From assembly GCA_044225415.1 (NCBI GenBank), contig JBGAIO010000010.1, positions 1-42,337 on the forward strand: 42,337 bases of DNA, given 5' to 3'. The DNA comes from JALORV01 sp044225415. GTDB taxonomy: Bacteria > Pseudomonadota > Gammaproteobacteria > Burkholderiales > Burkholderiaceae_F. The notes under the pieces were generated by a model, which was not told where the DNA came from, made no database searches, and was given only the letters and a program-made list of their open reading frames with translations. The position numbers and the translations under genes are program-made. Each line of letters begins with the position of its first letter. The first letter of the stretch is position 1. Of this stretch, positions 15,025 through 22,354 are shown one piece after another.

Positions 15025-15996
15025 ATGAACTATCGCCGCCTGGGCCGCGCCGGCCTGAAGGTTTCCGAACTGTCCTTCGGCTCGTGGGTCACCTACGGAA
15101 CGCAGGTCGACACGCGCGCCGCGCGCGAACTGATGGCCGCCGCTTTCGACGCCGGCGTGAATTTCTTCGACAACGCCGAGATCTACGCCAAGGGCGCCAG
15201 CGAGACCATCATGGGCGCGGTGCTGAAAGAGCTCGCGTGGCCGCGCATCAGGTACGTGGTGTCGACCAAGTTCTACTGGGGCATGCGCACCAACCCCAAC
15301 GACAACAACACGCTGAACCGCAAGTACCTGCTCGATGCCATCGACGGCTCGCTGAAGCGGCTGCAGCTCGACTACGTGGACCTCGTGTACTGCCACCGCG
15401 CGGATCCCAACACGCCGATCGAGGAGACGGTGTGGGCGATGCACGACATCATCCAGCGCGGCAAGGCGCTGTACTGGGGCACCAGCGAGTGGAGCGCCGA
15501 CGAGATCCGCGCTGCATGGGACATCGCCGACCGGCGCAACCTGCACAAGCCGGTGATGGAGCAGCCGCAGTACAACCTGCTGCACAGGAAGCGCGTCGAG
15601 CAGGAGTACGCGCGGCTGTACGAGGACATCGGACTCGGGCTCACCACGTGGAGTCCGCTGGCGTCGGGCCTGCTGACCGGCAAGTACCAGAAAGGCATCC
15701 CGGCCGGATCGCGCGGCGCGCTGGAGGGCTACGCCTTCCTGCGCGAGGGCCTGACGGATCCTGCGAAGAACGCCGCGGTCGGCCAGCTGCAGGCGGTGGC
15801 GGGCGACCTCGGTTGCACGCTGGCGCAGCTCGCGCTCGCCTGGTGCGTGCGCAATCCGCATGTGTCCACGGTGATCACCGGCGCCACGCGCGTCGAGCAG
15901 ATCATGGAGAACATGAAGGCGCTGGAGGTGGTGCCGAAGCTCACGCCGGAGGTGATGGCGCGCATCGACAAGGTGACGGCGGCGCTGGCGGATTGA
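15025..15996 (+). CDS. Aldo/keto reductase (YghZ / Kv-beta-like group)
   Basis: 323 aa starting MNYRRLGRAGLKVSELSFGS. The catalytic tetrad of the AKR fold is Asp49 and Tyr54 (NFFDNAEIYAKGASE), Lys82 (VSTKFYWG) and His124 (VDLVYCHRADPNTPIEET). NADPH-binding sequences are WSPLASGLLTGKY and the C-terminal VITGATRVEQIMENMKAL. The group resembles voltage-gated K-channel beta subunits and YghZ-type reductases. It reduces aldehydes or methylglyoxal-like carbonyls with NADPH; the real substrate is unknown. It is divergent from the rhodanese gene and is the last intact plus-strand gene before the T4SS-like operon. Confidence 0.92.
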   Translation: MNYRRLGRAGLKVSELSFGSWVTYGTQVDTRAARELMAAAFDAGVNFFDNAEIYAKGASETIMGAVLKELAWPRIRYVVSTKFYWGMRTNPNDNNTLNRKYLLDAIDGSLKRLQLDYVDLVYCHRADPNTPIEETVWAMHDIIQRGKALYWGTSEWSADEIRAAWDIADRRNLHKPVMEQPQYNLLHRKRVEQEYARLYEDIGLGLTTWSPLASGLLTGKYQKGIPAGSRGALEGYAFLREGLTDPAKNAAVGQLQAVAGDLGCTLAQLALAWCVRNPHVSTVITGATRVEQIMENMKALEVVPKLTPEVMARIDKVTAALAD

Positions 15997-16162
15997 ATGC
16001 CGCGCGGCGGCGGACCTGGTCAGCGATGGGCCGGACCGCCAGCCGCATTCCCATCGCAGCCAGCAAGGCCGTCATGCTCCTGAGTTCCGGATTGCCTTTG
16101 GTCGACAGCGTGCGATACAGGGTCGTTGCGTTGAGGTGAGCGCGGGCTTCGCCTTGATGCGA
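15992..16162 (-). pseudogene. Remnant of a COG3636-type addiction-module antitoxin
   Basis: On the minus strand, without any start codon in frame, the translation contains QGEARAHLNATTLYRTLSTK, then GNPELRSMTALLAAMGMRLA and VRPIADQ. This matches the C-terminal helix-turn-helix half of chromosomal HigA-like antitoxins paired with Phd/YoeB-sized toxins ('...LYR.LS..GNP....L..I..A.G.RL.V'). The N-terminal half is missing or scrambled, and the frame runs into the end of the aldo/keto reductase gene. No toxin partner is visible. The remaining 70 bases up to 16233 hold nothing I can name. It is probably a decayed module at the edge of the T4SS-like block. Confidence 0.55.
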
Positions 16163-16233
16163 AAGAGTTGCGGGTCCCGTTTCCGTAAGCCTGTGATCGG
16201 CGATGGAACGATCGTCGTCACTGAACGTCTCCG

Positions 16234-16566
16234 CTACAACCGTCGCCGTTCGACGATCCGTCCGACCAGATGCAGATCCGGCGGCACGGTGTGTCCCTCG
16301 CGCGGGTCGAGCGCGGCGGCGGTGCCGTAGTGCGACGGGGCCGGGCGGCGGTCGGTGAGCCAGCGCCAGAGCGCGGCGACGCGCTCGATCGGGAACAGGG
16401 CGACCGTGCCCAGCAGCCCGTAGATCACGCGGCTGCCGAGGTCGTCGATGCCGCCGATGCCGACGAACAGCGCGTAGGCCAGCGCAGTCAGCAGCGCGAG
16501 CGCTGCGATGCAGAGGCGAGTGACCGGCAGCGGGACGGACGACGGGGACGACGGGCGTGCAGACAT
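16234..16566 (-). CDS. Last gene of the T4SS-like operon: 110-aa membrane protein
   Basis: I choose the ATG at 16566, seven bases after the previous stop; a start at 16596 would overlap it. Two probable membrane segments, LCIAALALLTALAYALFVGI and VIYGLLGTVALFPIERVAAL, are followed by a basic tail (WRWLTDRRPAPSHYG). No family is recognised. Distal position and co-direction suggest a helper of the T4SS-like machine, but nothing in the sequence proves it. Confidence 0.6.
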   Translation of the reverse strand: MSARPSSPSSVPLPVTRLCIAALALLTALAYALFVGIGGIDDLGSRVIYGLLGTVALFPIERVAALWRWLTDRRPAPSHYGTAAALDPREGHTVPPDLHLVGRIVERRRL

Positions 16567-16573
16567 GCGAGGG

Positions 16574-16750
16574 TCAGCGCTGCCAGTCGTCCGCATCCGC
16601 GTTCACCACGGCGCGCACTTCCGCCGCGATGGCCGTCGCGATGTCGCGCACCGTCGTCCAGTGAAACACGACGATGACCTTCGCGAGCGTGGCGAGCCCG
16701 ACCGCCAATGGCTGCAGCAGGGCGATGGCGAGCAGTGCGAGGGCCCTCAC
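16574..16750 (-). CDS. 58-aa membrane protein, coupled to the traG-like gene
   Basis: The GTG start overlaps the TraG-like stop as GTGA. The first 28 residues (RALALLAIALLQPLAVGLAT and onward to VIVVFHW) are hydrophobic; the tail TTVRDIATAIAAEVRAVVNA is an amphipathic helix ending in DADDWQR. Family unknown. The frame is too short to stand alone, but coupling on both sides supports it. Confidence 0.55.
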   Translation of the reverse strand: MRALALLAIALLQPLAVGLATLAKVIVVFHWTTVRDIATAIAAEVRAVVNADADDWQR

Positions 16751-18474
16751 AGCAGCCGACCCTGACGCGGATCGCCGGTGGCGGCGGGCGGCGCAGCCGG
16801 CCGAGGTGCGGCGGGTAGTCGCAGCGTCCCCATGCCGTGGCGATTGATCTGCCGCGCCGCGTGCCCACCCGCTGCCTGCATGCGCACGGCGCCGGCGCCG
16901 CCCACCGCCATGCCGACGCGGGCGAACGCGGCGCTCGCCTGCATCGTGACCGCCCACGCGACCGCGGTGAGTCCGAAGTAGCCGGACACGATCAGGATCT
17001 GTGCGAGATTGGTTGCCAGCAGCGACGCGGGCGCCGCGTTGTCCACCAGCGAGCGGAATCCGGAGACGGCATTGAGCTGCGCGCCGGTGAAGCGGTCCCA
17101 CACGACGTAGAGCAGCGTCCACAGCGCGATGAATACGTGCCCGCCGATCAGCAGCTGCAGCGCCAGCGCGAAGCGCCCGGGCCACAGCATCAGCAGCAGC
17201 GCGAGCGGCGACAGCAGCACGACGATGGCCTTTGCGTAGCCGATGCTCGCCGGCATCACGCTGCTGATGATGCCTTCCATCACGACGGCGAGCAGCCGGC
17301 CGGCGAGCGTGACGACGAAGCCTGCCGTATCCGCCAGCCCGCGCGCCGTTGTGCTGCGTTCGCCACCGCTCGCCTCCACCTGCTGGGCGGCCTGGGCATC
17401 GACCAGCGCCCGCACGCACAGCGCGGCGTCGCGCTGGCAGGTGGCGCCGAACCACATCGTCGCCAGCGGATCGCGCAGCACCCCGGCCGCGGCGACCGCG
17501 TCGCCTGCACGTCCCAGTGCCGTGTAGACCGCGCCCAGGTCGGTGTAGCGCTGCGGTTCGAGCCGGCGCGCATCGACCGCGATGTTGACCAGCGTCGCGC
17601 GCCCGAGATCGAACGCATTCCGGGCGTCGGCGCGCGCGCTGATCGTCGCCGGCAGCGCGGGCAGCCGTTGCGTCGCGGTGCGCGTGAGCTCGCCGACCGT
17701 GCTCAACACGATCTCGTTGCCGTCGGGCGTCCAGCCCAGCGGACCGCCGAGCCGCTCGTTGATCAGCGGCTGCAGCGCCGGCACGAGCCGCGCAAGTGGA
17801 GGTGGCTGCGACTGGTCGATGATCTGCCGGACGCGCCAGGCCTGCCGGGATGCCGTCGCAGCGTCGTGCAGGTCGGACGGCGGCGCGAGGAACGCCTGCA
17901 TCAGGCCGGCCGCGAGCAGCGCCTCGCGCAGCGCGGGGCTCGCATCGAGATAGGCCGGCGCGACCACCTGCTGCCAGGCCGCGACGTTGGCGTTGTACTG
18001 CGCATCGGCGCTGGCCAGCGCCGACTCGATCACGCGCTGCGCGGCGAACTGAGCAGCCGGCACCTGCACGAGCTGCTGGCGTGCGGGGTTGGTGATGCGC
18101 AGCGCGACCGTGACCGCATCGCGCGCCAGCACTTCGGTGGCGTATGCGGGCAGCGTCAGGCGTCCGCTGCCGCCGAGCGCGGTGGCAAAGGTGGGGTGCA
18201 GGCGCGGCGCGAATTCGCCGATCGGCCCGGCGACGGTCACATGCAGGAAGAACACGCCGATGAACGCGGCACCGGCGTAGCGCACCAGGCCCCATAGCGG
18301 ATCGCCGCGGCCTTCGAGCACGCCCGGCAGTTCGCGCAGCATGGCCCAGACCGCGCCGGCGAGCAGCAGCGCGCCGATGAACCAGGCTTCCGCCTGCAGC
18401 AGCGGCAGCGCCTTCGCCAGCCACGCGTAGCCGGCGGCGGCGTAGGTGTCGATCAGGTCCAGCGTGTCGATCAC
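16747..18474 (-). CDS. traG: TraG N-terminal-domain-like inner-membrane protein
   Basis: 575 aa starting at GTG (IDTLDLIDTYAAAGYAWLAK). Two membrane spans near the N-terminus (about 33-55 and 65-90) are followed by a long periplasmic part (about 90-370), then three or four spans, including SIGYAKAIVVLLSPLALLLM, ALQLLIGGHVFIALWTLLYV and ILIVSGYFGLTAVAWAVTMQ. This arrangement and the 'FALALQLL.G..FI.LW.LLY' stretch resemble the TraG N-terminal domain (PF07916) of F-type systems, which is needed for pilus assembly. The long C-terminal mating-stabilisation and entry-exclusion half of F TraG is absent; instead there is a short Ala/Arg/Pro tail. Follows TraH as in F. A TrbL/VirB6-like channel protein is the alternative. 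Confidence 0.6.
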   Translation of the reverse strand: MIDTLDLIDTYAAAGYAWLAKALPLLQAEAWFIGALLLAGAVWAMLRELPGVLEGRGDPLWGLVRYAGAAFIGVFFLHVTVAGPIGEFAPRLHPTFATALGGSGRLTLPAYATEVLARDAVTVALRITNPARQQLVQVPAAQFAAQRVIESALASADAQYNANVAAWQQVVAPAYLDASPALREALLAAGLMQAFLAPPSDLHDAATASRQAWRVRQIIDQSQPPPLARLVPALQPLINERLGGPLGWTPDGNEIVLSTVGELTRTATQRLPALPATISARADARNAFDLGRATLVNIAVDARRLEPQRYTDLGAVYTALGRAGDAVAAAGVLRDPLATMWFGATCQRDAALCVRALVDAQAAQQVEASGGERSTTARGLADTAGFVVTLAGRLLAVVMEGIISSVMPASIGYAKAIVVLLSPLALLLMLWPGRFALALQLLIGGHVFIALWTLLYVVWDRFTGAQLNAVSGFRSLVDNAAPASLLATNLAQILIVSGYFGLTAVAWAVTMQASAAFARVGMAVGGAGAVRMQAAGGHAARQINRHGMGTLRLPAAPRPAAPPAATGDPRQGRLL

Positions 18475-18536
18475 GATGCGGTCTGCGCTGCGAATCGTCA
18501 GTGCCGATCGTCAGCGCCGAACATCGGGCCCGAGCG

Positions 18537-19844
18537 TCAGGGCGCAATGCCGAACAGCGCGCGCAGGCCGCCGACGAAGGCGCTGCGATCGGCGACCTTC
18601 ATGCGCTCGGCGCTGGCCTGCGTGGCCTGCAGCCGACTGCCCGCGCGCTGCATCGCCAGGATCTGCGTGCGCGCGAGCTGCGCCTTGGCGGCAGCCAGAT
18701 CCTCGAGCGCACGCGCGTCTGCCTCCAGCCGCTCGACCTCGCGCAACAGCGCATCGCGCCGCGCGCCGACGTCATCGGCCGATGCGGCGGCTGACGGCCG
18801 CGGCGCCATGCGCGCGATCTGCTGGCGCAGTTCCACCACGCGCGCGCGGACGTCGACGCTGGCGACCTGCTGCGACAGCGCCGCGACGTAGAGCGACTGC
18901 TCGGGCGACGGCAGCAGTCGCGCGCCGAGAAACGCCGGCGAGCGCACCAGTGCCGCCGCGGACACCGGAATGCAGCGATCGGCAGGACCGTTGCCAGCAC
19001 GGGCGATGGCCTCGGCCGCGCAGTCGGGAATGTCGTCGGGCGACGTGCCGTCGACGATGGCGTTGATCGCGTAGGCCACGCGGTCTTCGATGTTCGTCTT
19101 CGCGCCGGCGATGCTCAGTGCCGGCGGCTTCATCTGCACGCCGTCGGCGCTGGTGCGCGTGTCGGGCAGCAGGCCGAGCAGCGCTTCCAGCTCGCGCGTC
19201 ACGTTGATCGACGAGTAGTCGCGCATGAACGACTTCAGGTCCAGGCCGGCGGGCAGGTTCATCGAGGCGATGGTCGCGGCCTTGGCGCAGTCGCGGTAGG
19301 CCTCGGTGGGCGAAGCACCTTCCGCAATGCGACGGCTGAAGCACTGGTCCTGTCCCGCCGCCATCTGTCGCGCACCCTCGCTTTCGCCACGGGCACGCGC
19401 CTGCGCGGCGTTGCACTGCTCGGCGAAGGCATGGAAGCGCGCCGAGTAGCGCTGGTCCATCATGTCCAGCACGGAGGCGATCGTCGGGTTCGAGTAAGCC
19501 AGCGCGATGACGTAGTTGGTGGCCGCCGCCTGCGCGCCGTTGCGCAGCGTTCCGGTCAGGTCGCTCAGCAGTTCCTGCGGCTTGAAGCCATTGAGGAAGG
19601 CCTTGAAGTCGATGCCCGAACACGACAGCGTGGCCTTGCCGCCGAATTCGACGGCGGCGTTGGCCTCCATCGGACCGCGATGGCTGACGCCCGCGCCGAT
19701 GTTCGCGCCGAAGCGCGCGCCGGACGAATCGACGGAGGCATACAGGCCGTTGGGCTGTGCGTGCACCGCGGCGCTCGCCAGGGCGGCTGCCGCGGCCGCA
19801 GCCGCGAAGGCGGCGGTGAGGAAGCTCGAAGTGCGTGACGTCAT
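18537..19844 (-). CDS. traH: TraH-like pilus assembly protein
   Basis: 435 aa. I prefer the ATG at 19844 because AAGGA lies six bases upstream; the ATG at 19850 sits directly on that site. A signal peptide (SFLTAAFAAAAAAAALASAA, ending VHAQP) is followed by GLYASVDSSGARFGANIGAG and the TraH-like core: ATLSCSGIDFKAFLNGFKPQ, ELLSDLTGTLRNGAQAAATN, ASVLDMMDQRYSARF. The cysteines at LSCSG, EQCNA, DQCFS and RDCAK suggest disulfides. The C-terminal part, residues about 320-415, is a charged coiled coil (RRDALLREVERLEADARALE). F TraH is a periplasmic protein of the pilus assembly complex. TraF directly precedes it, as in F. Confidence 0.65.
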   Translation of the reverse strand: MTSRTSSFLTAAFAAAAAAAALASAAVHAQPNGLYASVDSSGARFGANIGAGVSHRGPMEANAAVEFGGKATLSCSGIDFKAFLNGFKPQELLSDLTGTLRNGAQAAATNYVIALAYSNPTIASVLDMMDQRYSARFHAFAEQCNAAQARARGESEGARQMAAGQDQCFSRRIAEGASPTEAYRDCAKAATIASMNLPAGLDLKSFMRDYSSINVTRELEALLGLLPDTRTSADGVQMKPPALSIAGAKTNIEDRVAYAINAIVDGTSPDDIPDCAAEAIARAGNGPADRCIPVSAAALVRSPAFLGARLLPSPEQSLYVAALSQQVASVDVRARVVELRQQIARMAPRPSAAASADDVGARRDALLREVERLEADARALEDLAAAKAQLARTQILAMQRAGSRLQATQASAERMKVADRSAFVGGLRALFGIAP

Positions 19845-19846
19845 GT

Positions 19847-20698
19847 TCATTCCTTCGATGGAGAGGTGGGCGCAGAGGTGGGTGCGGACAGCGGCGGCGC
19901 GCCGCGCCGGAACGCGAGCAGCGCCTGGCGCAGCTGCGCCGCGTCGGCATCGGCGGAGAGCAGGCCTTCGCGCTGCTGCCGCACGTCGGCGACCAGCAGC
20001 CAGGGCGGGGCGCGGCCGATGCGCGCGAGCAGCGCGTCGGGGGCCGCGGTCGTGGGCAGCGTGACGCCGGAGCGCGCCATCTCCTGCACGATCTGCTGTG
20101 CGTCGCGCGCGCCGGCGACGGCCACGCGCGCATCGAGCGTCGGATAGGCGGCGACCAGCTGCTGCAGCGCCTGCGCCCCGCGGTCGCAGGCTGCGCAGTC
20201 CGGCCGCGTCACCAGCACGAGGCGCAGGCCGCTGAACGACGGCAGGTCAGCCGGCGCGCTGCCGCCGGCCGCCTGCAGCGACGGATCGCTCTGCGCCAGT
20301 TCCGTCATGCGCTGGCCGACGTAGGCCGCGATCGCCTGGTCGCGCTGCAGCCGGCGCATCATCGCCGCGATGTTGGCATCGCTGGGATCGAGCAGTGCCC
20401 GCGCCACCTCGCGTGGCGGCTTGCCGTGGCTCGCGATGTAGCGGTCGATGTCGGCGTCGGAAGGTGCCGCGGGATCCGCAGCGACGGCCATGGGCGCTGG
20501 CACAGGTGCGGGCGTCGCGCGTGCAGCGGCCGGCGCGGCGCGCGCGGCCGCCGTGCTTCGCTGCGGACCGCACGGCCCGACGACGAACGCGTGACAGCCG
20601 GCGCTCGCAGCCGGACCTGGCGCGTCGACGAGACCGGCAACCTGCGCGCTAGCGAGCAGCGGCCAGCAGGCGAGCCACATCGGCAGCCGAGTCGGCAT
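19847..20698 (-). CDS. TraF/TrbB-like exported thioredoxin-fold protein
   Basis: 283 aa from the ATG at 20698, with AAGGAG six bases upstream. Signal peptide MPTRLPMWLACWPLLASAQV; then an Ala/Pro-rich region; a helical part (DADIDRYIASHGKPPREVAR onward); and a thioredoxin-like domain with the CxxC motif at Cys168-Cys171 (LVTRPDCAACDRGAQALQQL), a cis-Pro region SGVTLPTTAAPDALLARIGR and PPWLLVADVRQQREGLLS. F plasmids carry two such proteins, TraF and the disulfide isomerase TrbB, that help assemble Cys-containing pilus proteins. Its stop overlaps the TraH start, and its own start lies inside the preceding gene by 50 bases. Confidence 0.7.
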   Translation of the reverse strand: MPTRLPMWLACWPLLASAQVAGLVDAPGPAASAGCHAFVVGPCGPQRSTAAARAAPAAARATPAPVPAPMAVAADPAAPSDADIDRYIASHGKPPREVARALLDPSDANIAAMMRRLQRDQAIAAYVGQRMTELAQSDPSLQAAGGSAPADLPSFSGLRLVLVTRPDCAACDRGAQALQQLVAAYPTLDARVAVAGARDAQQIVQEMARSGVTLPTTAAPDALLARIGRAPPWLLVADVRQQREGLLSADADAAQLRQALLAFRRGAPPLSAPTSAPTSPSKE

Positions 20699-21278
20699 GC
20701 ACGCTCCTTGCGGAATCGAACGCATCGAAAGCCACGCGCCAGCCGCGGACCGCGCCGCGCGCGTTCACCGCATCGAGCGGCGTGATGCTCGTGCGCGCCA
20801 TCGTCTCCGGACGTTGCAGCAGCCCATCGGCGATCTGCAGAACGGCCGCGTTCGCCGCGGCATCGGACCCGAGCACGCGCAGGTGCAGGCGCGCCTGCGG
20901 AAAGCGGCGCACCAGCGCATCGACCTCCGGCGCGTGGCGCGGCCAGTCGCCGGCCGCCAGCGTCAGCTCGATGGCAGGACGTGCGGGCACGACCGTGATG
21001 CCGCCGGCCAGTCGCGGCGCCTGTCCGCACTGCGACGGCGCGAGCGTGGCGGCGCGGATCTGCACCGTCGCCTTCTGCGCGAGCGCGGAATCGGCTTCAA
21101 AGCGGCGGCCATCGTCGAACACGATGCGCACCGCCAGGGCGCAGTAGCGACCGTCAACGCGTCCGACGCCGTCGACCGTCGCGACGTCGTCGGCGAGGGC
21201 GGGCGACAGTGCGCAGCCGAGCACGAACGCCGACGCGACATGCAGCAGACCGCGCACCCATGACGTCGCCGCCTTCAT
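20649..21278 (-). CDS. Exported protein of unknown function within the T4SS-like operon
   Basis: 209 aa, ATG overlapping the previous stop (ATGA). The signal peptide MKAATSWVRGLLHVASAFVL ends near SPALADD. The rest reads as one small soluble periplasmic domain: VGRVDGRYCALAVRIVFDDG, LAPSQCGQAPRLAGGITVVP, RPAIELTLAAGDWPRHAPEV, FPQARLHLRVLGSDAAANAA. Two cysteines (YCAL, SQCG) could pair. It occupies the place where F systems carry traW-traU-trbC-traN, but I see no similarity to those. Function unknown. Confidence 0.7.
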   Translation of the reverse strand: MKAATSWVRGLLHVASAFVLGCALSPALADDVATVDGVGRVDGRYCALAVRIVFDDGRRFEADSALAQKATVQIRAATLAPSQCGQAPRLAGGITVVPARPAIELTLAAGDWPRHAPEVDALVRRFPQARLHLRVLGSDAAANAAVLQIADGLLQRPETMARTSITPLDAVNARGAVRGWRVAFDAFDSARSVHADSAADVARLLAAAR

Positions 21279-22354
21279 GGCCGCAGGATCTCCAGCGCGC
21301 CGCCGGCGCCGACCAGCGTCAGGCGTTGCGCGGTCACCTCGGCGACGCGCCATCCGCCCGCCAGCAGATCGCCGCTTCCGGCCCATACGCCGTCGGCCAG
21401 CGGGTCGGCATCGGCGCGCGCGACAAAGCCCAGCCATTCTCCGTCGCTTTCGCGCAGCTGATAGACGCGGTGCTGCGGACGCGGCGCGCCCTTCAGGGTT
21501 CCCTTCACCACCGTGGTCGCCAGCGGATCGACAGCAGGAATTGCGCGTGCAGCCTGTGCCAGTGTGCCCTCGACCACGAGCGCGACCTTCTTCGCGGGTC
21601 GTGGCGCCGCCGGAGTGGCAGCGGCGTGCCGTGACGTGCCCGGTGCAATCATGGCCGGCGGCAGTTCGGCCGGCAGCGCGGATGGCTGCGCCAGCGCGCT
21701 CGGCGGCAGCGACGCGAGCACCGTTCCGCTCTTGATCGAGGCGAGCATCGCATCGTGGCGCGCGCGCAGCTCCGTCGGTGTGTCGGCGCGCGTCGACGCG
21801 TCGGGCTCGGGCGAGGGTGCCGCAGCGGGCATCGGATCGTCCGCGTTGTGCGCGGTCGCCGGTGGACGCTCTCCCGAATGCAGCAGTGCGAGCGCCTGTT
21901 CGGCCGTGCGGCGCTTCGCGTCCACGACCTGGGCGGCCTCGGCGTCGATGCGCCGGTGACTCAGCAAGCCCGCGCCGAGCGCCGTCAGCACGATCGAGAT
22001 CACGCCGCCCGCAAGCCACGGCGCAAGGTTGACCTGGCGTGGAGCGCGTGCAGTGTCGTCGCCATGTGCCGACGCTGCGAGGGGCGACGCGCCGTGCCTG
22101 GCGTGCTCCGCGAGTCGCCGCAGCCACGACGAACGCGGCATCGCCTCGTGCGGTGGCGGCGGCGCGGGCCACGGCTCATCATCGGCGCAGAACAGCGCCG
22201 GGCGCTGCTGCGGCGGGGGCATTGCGTCATCCGATGCGCCCGCATCCAGCGCATCGTCCGCGACGCGTCCGATCCCCGTTGCCCCTGCCGCTGCCAGCGG
22301 CAACGAATGCTGCCGCAGCAGGTCTGCATCGGCCTGCAGCTGATCGAGCTTCAT
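21275..22354 (-). CDS. Bitopic membrane protein with periplasmic C-domain, unknown function
   Basis: 359 aa; the ATG overlaps the traC stop (ATGA) with GGGGAG nine bases upstream. Residues 1-108 are cytoplasmic and Pro/Ala/charged-rich; one span at about 109-130 (LAPWLAGGVISIVLTALGAG); then a predicted coiled part (RRIDAEAAQVVDAKRRTAEQ) and a long disordered linker. The last 80 residues form a small domain: KKVALVVEGTLAQAARAIPA, GEWLGFVARADADPLADGVW, GGWRVAEVTAQRLTLVGAGG, then ALEILRP. This end resembles the PilP / GspC periplasmic beta-domain, which links inner- and outer-membrane parts of type II/IV pilus machines. It may play a TraP- or TrbI-like role, but that is a guess from shape. Confidence 0.7.
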   Translation of the reverse strand: MKLDQLQADADLLRQHSLPLAAAGATGIGRVADDALDAGASDDAMPPPQQRPALFCADDEPWPAPPPPHEAMPRSSWLRRLAEHARHGASPLAASAHGDDTARAPRQVNLAPWLAGGVISIVLTALGAGLLSHRRIDAEAAQVVDAKRRTAEQALALLHSGERPPATAHNADDPMPAAAPSPEPDASTRADTPTELRARHDAMLASIKSGTVLASLPPSALAQPSALPAELPPAMIAPGTSRHAAATPAAPRPAKKVALVVEGTLAQAARAIPAVDPLATTVVKGTLKGAPRPQHRVYQLRESDGEWLGFVARADADPLADGVWAGSGDLLAGGWRVAEVTAQRLTLVGAGGALEILRP

